From Lethocerus indicus (Eukaryota > Arthropoda > Insecta > Hemiptera > Belostomatidae), in the NCBI GenBank assembly GCA_019843655.1, contig JACDQD010000002.1, positions 37,466,088 to 37,530,087 on the forward strand: DNA of 64,000 nt, read 5' to 3'. The first letter of the stretch is position 1. Each line of letters starts with the position of its first letter. Shown here piece after piece: positions 14,701-26,239 of the stretch. The notes under the pieces were generated by a model that was given only the letters and a program-made list of their open reading frames with translations, made no database searches and was not told where the DNA came from. Position numbers and translations under genes: made by a program.

Positions 14701-17274
14701 CTATAATGGGAAATATTTCCAGTGTGTTTTCGATTCGTTTAAATTTAAATGAATGTGTTTCGGTTCAATAATTGCTGAGACCGGAGCCATTTTCGGTAAG
14801 AAATTCCCCGTTTCTTTCTTCTATATAAATATGTATACAAGTATATATGCTTGTACATACTTGTACTATAATGGGAAATATTTCCAGTGTGTTTTCCAAA
14901 TTTAAATGAATGTGTTTCGTTCAATAATTGCTGAGACGGAGCCATTTTCGTAGAAATTCCCCCGTTCTTTCTTTATATATATGTATTTATGCATGTACAT
15001 ACTTGTACTATAATGGGAAATATTTCAGTGTTTTTCGTTTAAATTTAAATGAATCTGTTTCGTTCAATAATTGCTGAGACTGGAGCCATTTTCGGTAGAA
15101 ATTCTCCGAGTTTTAAATTTAAATGAATGTGTTTCGAATAATTGCTGAGACTGGAGCCATTTTGATAATAGCGAATGCTGTTGGGTGAGATTTAATTTTA
15201 ATTTTATAAACTTTTTTTTTTGTTTTTCAGCTGCAGCTGTGGGACACGGGCGGTATGGAGCGCGTCAGCCTCAATAACTTCGAGCTATTACAAATTCGCC
15301 GAGGCGGCCATCCTCGTGTTCGCGCTCGACAACCCGGCCTCTTTTCACGTCCTGTCGCAACACCTGCTCGACATCGTCACGTACGCCGAGAACGCCAAGA
15401 TATTCCTGTGCGGCAACAAGTCCGATCTGGTCGGACAGGTGGCGCAGGTGACGGACGCGGATATGGAAAATTTTTGGTAATTTCCGACAGTTTTTTATTT
15501 AGAGAATAATACCCGTTTCTGTCCTCTCCGATGGGTTGGATTACCCTAGATTTTGTGTGTCTTTGTCTTTTGCCAGACCGGTTTTGGCCGCCCGCCGTCT
15601 TCAGTAGCAGTGTCGGTCTCTTAGAGTTGATTTAAATCGTATTTTTTGAAATTTAAAAAAAGTTTGGTAGTTATCAATTAGACCTCCTCCCGAGGGTAAC
15701 CAACTATCCCTCGAATGAATCGATGTATCGATATATCGATATCGAATCACTTCCAAGTTAAAATATAATTTGTAAACTGTGTTATTTGTCAACTATCCTG
15801 AAATATATCATAAAGTCGGTGCAGGCTACGTTTATTCGATATATCGCAGTCAAACGGGAAGGTTATTAATGGGAGGGGTTCTAATTGACAAGTACCAAAA
15901 AGTTTTTATACGCTATCTAATTTATAATCGATAATTTTATGTACAACAATATTGTTCATTTTTTTTTAAATGAGATGTTTTATATGTGTATGCAATACCG
16001 ACTGACATATATTTGTGCTAAGATGATATTGTAATTCGGCGTTATCGACTAAAAATACCTGTTTAATGGTCTGCGAGGGGTTGGAATACAGTAGGTTTCT
16101 GTCTCCTCTCTCGCTGGTTTGGTCTCGGTGCTAGACCGGGGTTTCGGCCGCTCGCCATCTTCGGTAGCGCTGCGTCAGTCACTGTCGGCACTTTGGATGC
16201 GTTTCGGGTACAGGCGACAGTGACAGTGAAGGTGCCGAAAAAAAACCGAGTGCGTAAGTGCCAAAAGTGACAGTAACACAGCGCTACTGAAGACGGCGAG
16301 CGGCCGAAACACCGGTCTGGCGAAAGACCGAACCGCAGCGAGAGAGGAGACAGAAACATCACGAAAAACCAACGGTATTCGAACCGCTCGCAGTGCCACA
16401 AAACGGGTGTTTTAAAAACTGTCGCTCTCTTCGCAGACAATGAACGATAACAGGGATAATTTAATATACCCGTTTTGTGGTCTGCGAGGGGTTGGAATAC
16501 CGTAGATTTGTTGCGTTTCTGTCTCCTCTCTGCTGCGGTTCGGTCTTTCGCCAGACCGGTAAGTGACAGTAACACAGCGCTACTGAAGACGGCGAGCGGC
16601 CGAAACACCGGTCTGGCGAAAGACCGAACCGCAGCGAGAGAGAGAGGAGACAGAAACATCACGAAATCTACGGTATTCGAACCGCTCGCAGGCCACAAAA
16701 CGGGTGTTTTAAACTGTCACTATTGTTGCAGAAAATGAATGATAACAGGGATAATTTAATATACCCGTTTTGTGGTCTGCGAGGGGTTGGAATACCGTAG
16801 ATTTTGTGCGTTTCTGTCTCCTCTCGCCGGTTCAGTCTTTCGCCAGACCGGTAAGTGACCAACACCGCTCTACTGAAGATGGCGAGCGGCCGAAACCCCG
16901 GTCTGGCGAAAGACCGAACCGGCGAGAAACGCACGAAATCTACGTTATACCAACTGCTCGCAGGCCACCGAACGGGTACACCGAAGTGGTTCACTCTGTC
17001 GCTACTGAAGACGGCGCGCGCCGCGCCGCCTATTGGCGAAAGACTGGTGTTTTATCGTTGTCGGTTTTTGTTCAGCGAACAGTGCCACAACCTGATCAGC
17101 GTGACGTACAAGACTTCGTGCAAGTCGGGCGACGGCGTCGACGAGATGTTCGCCGATGTCGCCAAACACCTCGTCGAATCCAACCGTTCCAGGATGGAAT
17201 TGCAGGCCGTCGACAAAAATTCTTTCAAGGTGACGCCACCCGACGAGTCCGTAGAGCCGACGTGCCTCTGCTAG
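2463..17274 (+). CDS. Rab-family small GTPase, atypical switch II, 3 exons
   Basis: Exons 2463-2642, 15231-15476 and 17076-17274, all with GT-AG introns (phases 0 and 2), predict about 207 residues, normal for a Rab. Visible motifs: P-loop GEFGVGKS (residues 15-22), switch I STLGLDH, switch II WDTGGMER (64-71), guanine-specificity NKSD (about 122-125), TSCKSG (about 155-160), and a C-terminal CLC that fits Rab double geranylgeranylation. By family knowledge it would be a GTP-controlled switch of vesicle traffic on the cytosolic face of membranes. Two oddities: the catalytic Gln of switch II is Met, and exon 2 holds one extra base (A at about 15267), so that WDTGGMERV and the following SITSSYYKF lie in different frames. 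The Met start at 2463 gives the natural Rab N-terminus just before the P-loop. Subfamily not determined; it is not a clear Rab1, 5, 7 or 11. Confidence 0.88.
2862..4185 (+). mobile_element. Jockey-type LINE, repeated reverse-transcriptase C-terminal fragments
   Basis: At least four degenerate head-to-tail copies of one segment. The forward frames spell pieces of the Jockey-clade RT C-terminus: [16 protein letters not shown], then YRELWGSAGRH (cf. the family's YG-ELWG), then a piece like [14 protein letters not shown]. Every copy has frameshifts and is dead. The same segment occurs at 32.4-33.0 kb and 39.1-40.2 kb. Lies in Rab intron 1. Confidence 0.75.
4195..4680. mobile_element. Large palindromic element, variant with its own outer arms
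   Basis: Left arm 4198-4288 (ACAAGACAGACATGAGGTCT, then a segment ending CAGAACACTGT) is inverted at 4598-4676. Inside is the inner part of the foldback MITE family (CTACTGAAGACGGCGAGC and its inverse). The whole about 480 bp could fold into one long hairpin. The outer arms differ from those of the common family. Confidence 0.75.
4720..6599. other. Rab intron 1, AT-rich unique DNA
   Basis: No gene, RNA or clear mobile element seen in this part of the intron between the palindrome and the satellite; only AT-rich, homopolymer-rich sequence. Confidence 0.5.
6600..15175. repeat. Giant satellite array, about 163-bp unit, roughly 50 copies
   Basis: A continuous head-to-tail array with units 162-165 bp apart where complete (for example starts at 6631, 6794, 6956, 7121). 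Each unit carries ACTATAATGGGAAATATTTC, then the perfect palindrome ATTTAAATTTAAAT, then CAATAATTGCTGAGACCGG, AGCCATTTTC, a C-rich spot, a TATATAAATAT segment and TTGTACATACTTGTAC. Copies differ mainly by small indels and by a TGTATACAAGTATATATG / TTATATAATTATATATG switch. It fills most of Rab intron 1 and ends about 55 bp before the exon 2 acceptor. A related array lies at 23.06-23.83 kb. Confidence 0.97.
15600..16050. other. Rab intron 2, AT-rich sequence
   Basis: Nothing gene-like. Part of it (about 15890-16035, with ATTTATAATCGATAA and TTTATATGTGTATGCAATAC) recurs at about 19190-19325, so it is a low-copy dispersed repeat. Confidence 0.5.
16054..16985. mobile_element. Three adjacent copies of the foldback (palindromic) MITE
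   Basis: Copies at about 16054-16412, 16468-16708 and 16762-16985 in Rab intron 2. Each starts near TACCCGTTTTGTGGTCTGCG and ends in the inverse (GCCACAAAACGGG or a variant). Between are inverted arms of GTTTCTGTCTCCTCTC, GGTCTTTCGCCAGACCGG and GTCTTCAGTAGCGCTGTG. The third copy ends about 90 bp before the exon 3 acceptor. Confidence 0.88.
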
Positions 17275-17819
17275 TATTTCATCACCTAGTCTTTCAATTT
17301 TATTTTTGTTTTTAACATATATATATATATAATGTGTTGTGTTTTCTATGTGATTTTTTTTAAATAATGTTTTTATTTTAAGAAGAAATTTTAAAAAGAG
17401 TTTACAAGGGGGGGGGGAAACGGACGACAATTTTTATGATGATTGCGAAAACTGATTCGTACCCGCTTTCTGTCGCCACACGACTCTCCTTTCACTGTTT
17501 ATTAATCCGGAGGTCCGGAATATCGTCGAGCTGAAACCGGTTTCGTCCGACTTCCTCGCGGATCGTGTATTTTTGTGCGATACTCGAGCGAGCTCCGGAA
17601 GAACGGTTTTTCGCCCCGTTCGGAATATCCGAACTATTAATAACCGAATCGAGTCGTCCGAGTATTATTCGAAACGAAGTATACAGAAAATAACGTATTA
17701 TTTTTAAAAAAATAATTTTTTTCAATGGCAAATATCGCCCTCTTGTTACAATGTCGAAAAACCGGTCCCAGCTCAGACTTCGAGGCCTGACCGATTTCAT
17801 CTATTCCCCTTTTTATTTA

Positions 17820-18048
17820 TTTAGGGGGTACCCGAAAGTGATCGACATTTTGACTTTGGAATTAATTTTATTTCGCTTAAAAAAAAGAAACTTTAATTAT
17901 TAATCTACTATATTATTATTCACGCGATATTATCGACAACTATGCCATTTTTCCGGCAATTTTTCGATTTCCCCTCCTCTTGAAGAATTCCTAAAGAGCG
18001 AAATACGTCTTATCCAAATTGTCGATTATTTTTGTGGCACGCCTAATA
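17820..18048. mobile_element. Mariner-type MITE, AAAAGTAATCGACA family
   Basis: About 228 bp with inverted ends (left GTACCCGAAAGTGATCGACA, right TTGTCGATTATTTTTGTGG) flanked by TA-type sites (TTA at left, CCTAATA at right). No coding capacity. Intact relatives are at 36.07, 46.18 and 46.57 kb. Confidence 0.75.
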
Positions 18049-18884
18049 CATTTCGTTCTTTCGAAATGCCGACACAATCGCGAACGAATCAGGACGAATG
18101 GTGCGTACGAATCTAGTCATCCGTTTTTTGTTTTTTCCGCGCTGTTTTATTTTTAATTTTTTTATATACAATAATTAAAATATTAATTAATTTATAAAAC
18201 AAATATATGATGGAAACAAAAAAATATACTTCGTCACGGTACAAAGTGAAGGTGACGAACGACTCGTGTTTAATGCACACAGTTCGACGAATATTATTAG
18301 TGTTATTATTATTGTTTCTATCGCGTTTTAATATTTTTTTTTTATATCACGATTTTATCCGATTTCGTTCAAACTGGCTGGGTTATCGAACAGCTGGATT
18401 ATCGCTCATCGACGGAAATTACCGATAAGATATCGGTTAAGAAAAAAAAAAAAAAAAAAGAGGAAAAACTAACAAAATAAACCACCGATTCTAAAACAAT
18501 TAAAATTGAACTAATCTAATAACCGAGGTTGTAAATCGGCGGTGCCAGACCCTGTGTATCTGTGTATTCGTCGACTATTTGTGCCGAATGAGGATTCAAT
18601 TTGCAAATAATTAAGAGGTCTCGATAATAATTTTATAACCGTCGCGAAAATGTTTATCCGTTTTAAGACCGGTCGGCTGTATTGGGCGGAATTTGGAAAA
18701 AAAAAATTTCCCATTCAACGCGTCGTCCCGGTGTTAAGACTCGGGTGTAATTTTCACCTATTATAGTCCGTTCCGAATATGTAAAAATTTAAATTTAAAA
18801 AAAGGAAATCGGAATTCGCCGAAAACATTTGGTCCAACGAAAAACCCAACCGTTGAGTGTAGATCATGCGAGGAAATAAGTATT

Positions 18885-19072
18885 TTAGGCCAAAAGTAAT
18901 CGACATTTTGACTTCGAAATTGATTTTATTCTGCTGAAAAAAGAAACTTTAATATTATCGACAACTCTGCCACTTTTCCGGCAATTTTTCCGGATTCACC
19001 TCTCGTCGAAAACTTCCTCAAGACCGTAATACATCTTATCAAATTGTCGATTACTTTTGGCTACAACTGATA
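18885..19072. mobile_element. Mariner-type MITE, AAAAGTAATCGACA family, internally shortened
   Basis: Starts CCAAAAGTAATCGACATTTT and ends TTGTCGATTACTTTTGGC; the middle lacks the ATTAATCTACTATATATTC part present in full copies. Confidence 0.75.
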
Positions 19073-20885
19073 TAATAAAATTTTCGGATTATCGCAGTAA
19101 TCACTGGTCTGGCACAACTGTGGAACTGTTACGGTTCATAACGCGCTATTGTTAAGTTTTAATTAATTTTTTTTTTGAAATTTAAAAAAAAGTTTTTATA
19201 TACGCTATAAAATTTATAATCGATAACTGTATTGTTCGTTTTTTTTTTTAAATGAAATGTTTTATATGTGTATGCAATACTCGATTGATATATATTTGTG
19301 TGGTAAGATGATATTGTAATTTGGGCGAACCGGCCCAACCCAGGGAAAAACGTTTGTGTCCATTTTCAGATATTTTTTTTTTCATTTTGCTCCGAGGCGT
19401 TAAACGGAAAAGAATTTCTGAAAGAAAAACTCTAATCCGCCCATTTTCGGCTTCAGACGGAAATCGTGTTTACGGCTTTTAAAAAAAAAAAAAAAAATTC
19501 CTCCCGTACAGATTTTTCTGTGTCGCGCTGACAGTTCCGGATCTGTTTCCACGAAAGCGAGAAAATTTTCGTTACATTTTAAACTACGGTTTAAATTTTA
19601 TTCGGTGCCGAAAAGATTTTATTTATCGTCCGACCGGCCGATTCGTCCAACTCCGATTTTATAGAATTACGAAATTCCCGTTCGTTCGCAAATTTGTTGT
19701 TTCAACTATATAAATTTTTCCGAGTTTTTTTATTTTTCCTTCCGTTTTGATATAATTAAAAAAAAATTCGTGACAATAAAACTGTCCGAAAAGAGAAATT
19801 TAAGATTCGTGAACTGTCCTCAGCCTATACACAGACATATATTTTGTACGTGCGTTCAAAAAAATATTTTTTTTTTTGAATTTTCACCAATTTATACATA
19901 TATATACACATAATATAGTATATATATTTCTTGTTGTAGCAGAAAAATTATAATTATTATTCCGGTTTTGGACCGTCCATATATGATGTATATATTTGTA
20001 TATGTCGCGGTCTTCTTTTTGAGATCGGACAGCACAAGTGACAATTCTTTGAAAATTTTCGTCCATTATATAAAAAAAAAAAAAAAATTGAAAAGCCCCG
20101 AACTCTAAAAGGACGAATTAACCCATTAATTAAAAAACTTATTGAAATAAAAGAAAATATATATATTATTTTTCTCTTATAAATATGGCGCTGTATTTCA
20201 GTCATGTTGGGGGGGATAACTTTTATACCAGTTGCTCATACATTTCTGTTCGTATTTATTTTACTGTACGTTTTTTTATTCGGCCGAATGTACGGTCCCG
20301 AATACGGACGATATTACATATATTACCGTCTGTAATGTGTACAGATACGCGTACGTATTCTGTAGAAATATTGTAACGGCGTAGGCGAAAAGATGGCGTC
20401 TCCCGGATAGCGTCTTCGATATATCGATCGGTGCGTGACGTCACCCAACAATCGATTGTTCGATGTTCGATACGACCGTACATTTTTTTTTTTGTTTTTT
20501 TAAGTAACCAAAACCAAATACTTTGAAACTGTGTCCGTTTTTTTTATTTTCGGTGTTTGCATGCGATAAATACCGTTCTGAGGATGATAAATAGCGCTAG
20601 AGCGGAAATAATAATAATAACAGTAAGTGTATAATTTTATTAATTACAAAATAACTGAAAGACTGACGGAGAGAAATTTAAATTTTTAGTTTTGAAAAAA
20701 ACAGGCCATTTTCGACGGAAAAATCAATGAATTTCTTGTTAGAATCGCAGCTCAAATTCTCTCTCTATCCGTATTTTAATGTTTATAAACATAAAATTCT
20801 CAAAATTTGTCGAGACATATTTTCACGTTCGAATCTCGTAAAACTTTCCGACTCTGTCAATCTGACGAAAAAGGCTTTAAAGCTT

Positions 20886-20930
<45 letters not shown>

Positions 20931-21039
20931 AATTATATTAATCTTTTTCCTTCTCCAATTTATTTTTTGTTCCGACGGTGCAGAAATTCACCGTTCCGTC
21001 TCCAATTTCTGTTACTCTTTGCTAGTCGCGAAATTCTAG

Positions 21040-21092
<53 letters not shown>

Positions 21093-21453
21093 GTTTCAGC
21101 GTTGAAAAAATATTTAATTTCGACAATTAAAGTTTAATATCGTCGAGAGAGAGAGAGAGAGAAAAAATCGTCTAGCGGGAAAAGAGCTTGAATTTGTAAA
21201 GGCGCAAGTTTTTGTAAACTACAAAAACTTGCTATTTGTATCTCGCTTTTTATTCTTTCTAAATATACGAATATCATAACTCATGTTGCAATTTTTTTTT
21301 CTTTCAACGATTTTCATTTCAGGATTGGTTCGGCTCATCGTTCGCAGTCGTATTGGTATTAGGGTTTTAGCCCTGTGGGTGAGAAATTTATGAAAAATTT
21401 TCGAGCTTCAAATTTGTAAAAAACCCGTATTTTGCCAGTACTTATCCCTATTA

Positions 21454-22060
21454 TACCGTAGATTTCGTGTAGTTTCTGTCTCCTCTCTCGCTGCGGTTCG
21501 GTCTTTTGCTGGAACGGTTTCGGCCGCTCGCCGTCTTCAGTAGCGCTGTGTTGTTAGTCACTTACCGGTCTGGCGAAAGACCGAACCGGCGAGAGAGGAG
21601 ACAGAAACGCAAAAATCTACGGTATTCCAACCCCTCGCAGACCACAAAACGGGTATATTAAATTATCCCTGTTATCGTTCATTTTCTGCGACAATAGTGA
21701 CAGTTTAAAACACCCGTTTTGTGGTCTGCGAGGGGTTGGAATACTGTAGATTTCGTGATGTTTCTGTCTCCTCTCTCGCTGCGGTTCGGTCTTTCGCCAG
21801 ACCGGTGTTTCGGCCGCTCGCCGTCTTCAGTAGCGCTGTGTTACTGTCACTTACCGGTCTGGCGAAAGACCGAACCGGCGAGAGAGGAGACAGAAACGCA
21901 ACAAATCTACGGTATTCCAACCCCTCGCAGACCACAAAACAGGTATATTAAATTATCCCTGTTATCGTTCATTGTCTGCGACGAGAGCGACAGTTTGTTA
22001 AAACACCCGTTTTGTGGCCTGCGACCGGTTCGAATACCGTAGATTTCGTGGCGTTTCTGC
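21454..22060. mobile_element. Foldback MITE copies (two plus a half)
   Basis: Copies at about 21454-21653 and 21710-21951, with an isolated left arm at about 22005-22060. The arms pair over most of their length (for example TCTCTCGCTGCGGTTCGG against CCGAACCGGCGAGAGA). Confidence 0.88.
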
Positions 22061-22264
22061 CGCCGAACTTTTATTCAGCACAGTTTGAAAGCGCTCCGAT
22101 ATATATTTTTTTATATCGGTTTCGACACGGCAAAACTCGGTTTTGACAATTTACAAACACTTTATTCCCTTCGAAACGTACACAGGATAACGTATACAAT
22201 ATACAAATTTCGGTCGACACCTAAACATTATTGGGCTATTGGAACTTAAGTTTTATAATAGTTG

Positions 22265-22307
<43 letters not shown>

Positions 22308-22672
22308 AATCAGGAGAATTATAATGATGAAAATTCCCCTGAAGAACACGTATTGTTGCTTGATAGTTATAGAAGATAGTTGGGTCCATGCGATGTTGGA
22401 TGATGAAATCGGTACACATCCACAACGTTGTTCACTGAACACTCTGCCCTTCGTTCGATATCGACTTCTTGCCGCCCCCCCCCATTTACCGTACGTAAAG
22501 TAGGCGGCGGCGCCATCCGATAACAGTTTCGTTTAACGGTCGATTTTACGACCGGTCGTAAAGAGAGCACCCAAAAACGCGTCGGCACGCCGACGGGGCA
22601 GAAACCCCGGATACACGCGTTTTTCCCGGTTTATATTGGCGGGTACAGTTGGGTGGCGTTACGCCGCCCGAC

Positions 22673-23081
22673 TCAGAACGACATCAGCCTGACGACGCGG
22701 CGCACGTTGTGCCATATTGGACACCTGCCGCCGCTCCTCGACCGACTCGACGGAACACGCGTAGCAGTTGTGGACATGGACGACGCTGCCGTGGTTGTAG
22801 CCGCCGTCCTTGGGCCGGGCTCGGCACGCGCCGCACACGTCGCCGCCGCCCGCGCCGCCGCGACTCCGATGACACTTTCGGTGCCGAACAACTGTACGAG
22901 GTCGGCTGCCACTCGTCCCGCCGATTGCGGTGCTTCGTCAGCAATTTTTTCCTCCTCGATCTCACGGGCAAGAAATGTTTTCTGGCCTAAAAAAAAAAGA
23001 CAACAATACTGCAGATTTCATGTTCTCGTTTTCGTTAGAAAATTTTTGAGACTGTAGTCATTTTCCGTTGAAATTCTCCCC

Positions 23082-23127
<46 letters not shown>

Positions 23128-23256
23128 TATACATAATGTAGCATAATGGGAAATATTTGCAGAGTGTCTTCAATTCATTTAAATTTAAAAATGTGTTTTT
23201 GCTGGATTGAATAATTTTGAGACTGGAGCTGGAACATTTTCTATAGAAATTCTCCC

Positions 23257-23303
<47 letters not shown>

Positions 23304-23443
23304 CATTTATTACATATACATAATCGTAGCATAATGGGAAATATTTGCGGAGTGTCTTCAATTCATTTAAATTTAAAAAAATGTGTTTTCGTCGGAATAT
23401 TGTTGAGACTGGAGCCATTTTCTATAGAAATTCTCCCCATATT

Positions 23444-23494
<51 letters not shown>

Positions 23495-23625
23495 AATATA
23501 CATAATCGTAGCATAATGGGAAATATTTGCAGAGGGTTTTCGATTCGTTTAAATTTTTAAAAATGTGTTTTGGTTAGAAAATTTTTGAGGCTGGAGCCAT
23601 TTTCTATAGAAATTCTCCCCATATT

Positions 23626-23676
<51 letters not shown>

Positions 23677-24232
23677 CATAATCGTAGCATAACGGGAAAT
23701 ATTTGCAGAGGGTTTTTCGATTCGTTTAAAATTTTAAAAAATGTGTTTTGTCGTTAAAAAATTGTTGAGACTGTTGAAATTTTCCGTCGAAATTCTCCCC
23801 CCGTATTTTCTCTATTGAGCAGAATAAGTCTCGAGTGGTGGTTGTTAGTTGAGGTCATTCGGAAGAGAATTAGTGGTGGCGAATCACTTCGGCAAATGTA
23901 TTTTTATTGTATTTATTATAATAGCCTTTCGCTTTTTTCTCTCGAATATATTCCCCCAAAGTGATGAAGATTCAGCGTGCGATTGAAACCGGTCTATAAA
24001 AACGGAAAAAATAAAAAATGTCTTGCGATACTTACATCGGACGAATCGGACGTGAATCCATCCTCTGAGCGATACGTATCTTCTGAAAACGAACCGGCGT
24101 TGTAGTGGGAGTTATCGCTGAGCGTGCTCTTCGTGCTCGTGTCCGACGTGTCTACAGCGCAATCTGCGATAGTGATAACAGAACGCGCATCGGTTAGTTA
24201 CAGCGAGCAAAGGTAAGACTATATATATTATG

Positions 24233-24263
<31 letters not shown>

Positions 24264-24552
24264 CATTATAGAACGATATGGGGAGGGCGAAACTGAGGCG
24301 TTTCCACGGAGTCACTCTACCTGAATAGAGTTCGTTTTGTCTTTTTGTTGCCATCGCTCTAAATAGACTTAAATTCGTATACGGAGACGAAATAGATAAG
24401 ATGCGTATTTTAAATAAATGGCGAACCTGTGGACTGTCCCTGTACACTGTGAACGCTTTCGGCGCCCTCCGTGTCGCGCCCTTCGGAGTCGGAGCCGACG
24501 ACGGCGCAGAACAACGCCTGTTTCCTCTTCCATATCCAGTGTTCGACATTTC
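22673..24552 (-). CDS. Mdm2: Mdm2/MdmX-like RING E3 ligase, 3' exons only
   Basis: Three minus-strand exons are supported: 24427-24552, 24036-24151 and 22673-22986 (stop at 22673-22675). The first two join in phase and encode an acidic Ser/Asp-rich stretch (for example DTYRSEDGFTSDSSD). The last exon encodes a RING of the Mdm2 type: CGACRARPKDGGYNHG, then HVHNCYAC, then after 11 residues CPIW and the hydrophobic end VRRVVRLMSF. The CxxC, HG-xxx-H, CxxC and CP-I spacing matches the Mdm2 RING rather than a generic RING. In that family the RING ubiquitinates p53 and dimerises through its C-terminal tail. Reading it needs two single-base corrections (about 22855-22875 and about 22731), and the last zinc Cys reads Trp (TGG). 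The N-terminal SWIB/p53-binding domain and the RanBP2 zinc finger were not found; 5' exons must lie above 24552. It could be a decayed copy. Confidence 0.6.
23040..23830. repeat. Second array of the satellite family, with (TA)n inserts, about 4-5 copies
   Basis: Units of about 180-190 bp share with the giant array the order CATAATGGGAAATATTTGCA, TTCATTTAAATTTAAA, GAGACTGGAGC, CATTTTCTATAGAAATTC, then (TA)n. Clearly homologous but diverged; lies between the second and last recognised exons of the Mdm2-like gene. Confidence 0.9.
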
Positions 24553-24631
24553 CTGGGGGGAAAAAAAAAAAAATAATATTTATTCGACAGAACTCAGTCG
24601 ACGTGCAAGCTTTGAAACAGAATACGGTAAT

Positions 24632-25130
24632 TTAATATCACTGTTTTGTGGTCTGCGAGTGGTTGGAATACCGTAGGTTCGTTGTGTTTCCGTCTCCTCT
24701 CTCGCCAGACCGTGAAGTGACAGTAACACAGCGCTACTGAAGACGGCAAGCGGCCGAAACCGTTCCAGCAAAAGACCGAACCGCGGCGAGGGCGGAGACG
24801 GAAACATCACGAAATCTACGGTATAATAGGGATAAATACTGGCAAAATACAGGTTTTTTACAAATTTGAAGCTCGAAAATTTGTCCGGTCGCCAGACCGG
24901 AATTCGGCCGCTCGCCATCTTCAGTAGCGCTGTGTTATTACACTGACAAACATTACAGTACATGTGAAAGTGACAGTGGGCAGGAGTGAGGATGCCCGAA
25001 AAACATCCAAAGTGCCGACAGTGACAGTGACACAGCGCTACTGAAGACGGCGACCGGCCGAAAAACCGGTCTGGCAAAAGACCGAACCGCAGCGAGAGAG
25101 GAGACGGAAACATCACGAACCTACGGTAAT
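24632..25130. mobile_element. Foldback MITE copies flanking a short unique piece
   Basis: One copy at about 24632-24835 and a second at about 24885-25130 with the inner module CAGTGAGGATGCCC / CATCCAAAGTG. Sits just upstream (minus strand) of the Mdm2-like acidic exon. Confidence 0.85.
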
Positions 25131-26239
25131 TTACATTAAATCTCGTTTTTTAGCAAACTGACCATTTGCGGACGGGTCACGAGATATGTCTCGTTTTCAT
25201 GTTTGTCGGCAACTAAAGCGACGAGCCGCAAATGTTTCTGTTACGTTACTGTTGCGTAACAGAGCCTCTGTTCGCACTACGAAACAACTGAATCATTCCC
25301 AGCGTTTAGAAATAATCAGTCGTTATAGCCAGTTTTATTACTCGACATTTTAGAATTTCAAACTTTGCGTTTTAAATTCGGGAAGGTTTTACCGAGTATC
25401 GTCTCTATATTCATCAATCTATCCGTTACCGATAATCGATAACAAAAATTGATTTTACGAATTGCCCCTATAAAAGCGGCGAAATATGACGCGTAGATGT
25501 AATGAAAACGAAACTCAAAGTGAACGACACTTGCGACGAAAATGAATTCGGCGATGCGCGATTAGACGGAGAAAAAAAATCGGAGTAAAAAAATATATAA
25601 CGTTTTCGAGCGAAAGTGAAGATTCGGAGGCGGATGAGGCCGACGACGAGTCTATAATTGAAGAATTGACGAATTTGGAACGTTTCGAAACACTTTTGCG
25701 GTACAACATCGTTAAGAATAAGATTGCGGCGTGAAAGAAGAGCTGTCGATTGTATATTCGGCGATAAATTTCCGCGAAAATTATTTCCGAAGAAACGAAT
25801 CGTTATCACTTACGAAATGTACATAAATATAAGGCTAAAAAAAAAAATATATATAGTATTATCCGCTTTCTCGGTTACGTGCCGAGCATATTTTTAGAGA
25901 GTTCGATAATGTGCGGTCTTTGAGAGGGTGTATCGAACAATCTGTTAACGTATCGGGTGACGATACCGTATACCTCTAATTATATCGTATATCTCTTCGA
26001 TATTACCACAAAACTGTTTCAAAAAATGGTTACCGGTTTGTGTTCATTCGTTACCTTCCGGTGAACTGTCGCGTTTCCTCTTGTCGGTGAACAACCGGGA
26101 ACAGCTAGCGACTGAAACCAATACAGAAATGAAACTTTTTAACATTTGACCGATTGAATCGTTACACTGATGACTGCGGTTGAAATGCAGAGTCCCCCCC
26201 ACTCATATATAGGTGCAAATACCCGGGTATAAAATGAGT

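Larger units (their letters stand above)
17275..22672. other. Spacer between convergent Rab and Mdm2-like genes
   Basis: No gene recognised. Contains the Rab 3' UTR, two MITE copies, (TA)n tracts at 20888-20926, 21042-21090 and 22266-22306, a block of foldback MITEs at 21.45-22.06 kb, and probably the 3' UTR of the Mdm2-like gene just below 22673. Confidence 0.55.

Noticed and set aside
7921..15000. Repeated minus-strand ORFs with similar peptides (MYKHIYLYTYLY and the like)
   Set aside because: They are translations of the 163-bp satellite; stops and frames vary unit by unit and no coding constraint is visible.
6600..15175. Regularly spaced repeats resembling a CRISPR array
   Set aside because: The whole unit is repeated, with no unique spacers, in a eukaryotic intron.
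16063..16698. 211-codon minus-strand ORF and similar ORFs in other foldback copies
   Set aside because: They run through both palindromic arms and give mirrored peptides; no transposase motif is present.
22649..23057. Two plus-strand ORFs of more than 110 codons in GC-rich DNA
   Set aside because: Antisense shadows of the Mdm2-like RING exon, whose motifs and splice sites are on the minus strand.
25480..25735. Acidic plus-strand frame (SEDSEADEADDESIIEEL) resembling a piggyBac N-terminus
   Set aside because: Too short, no transposase core or inverted ends nearby, and several stops in every frame.
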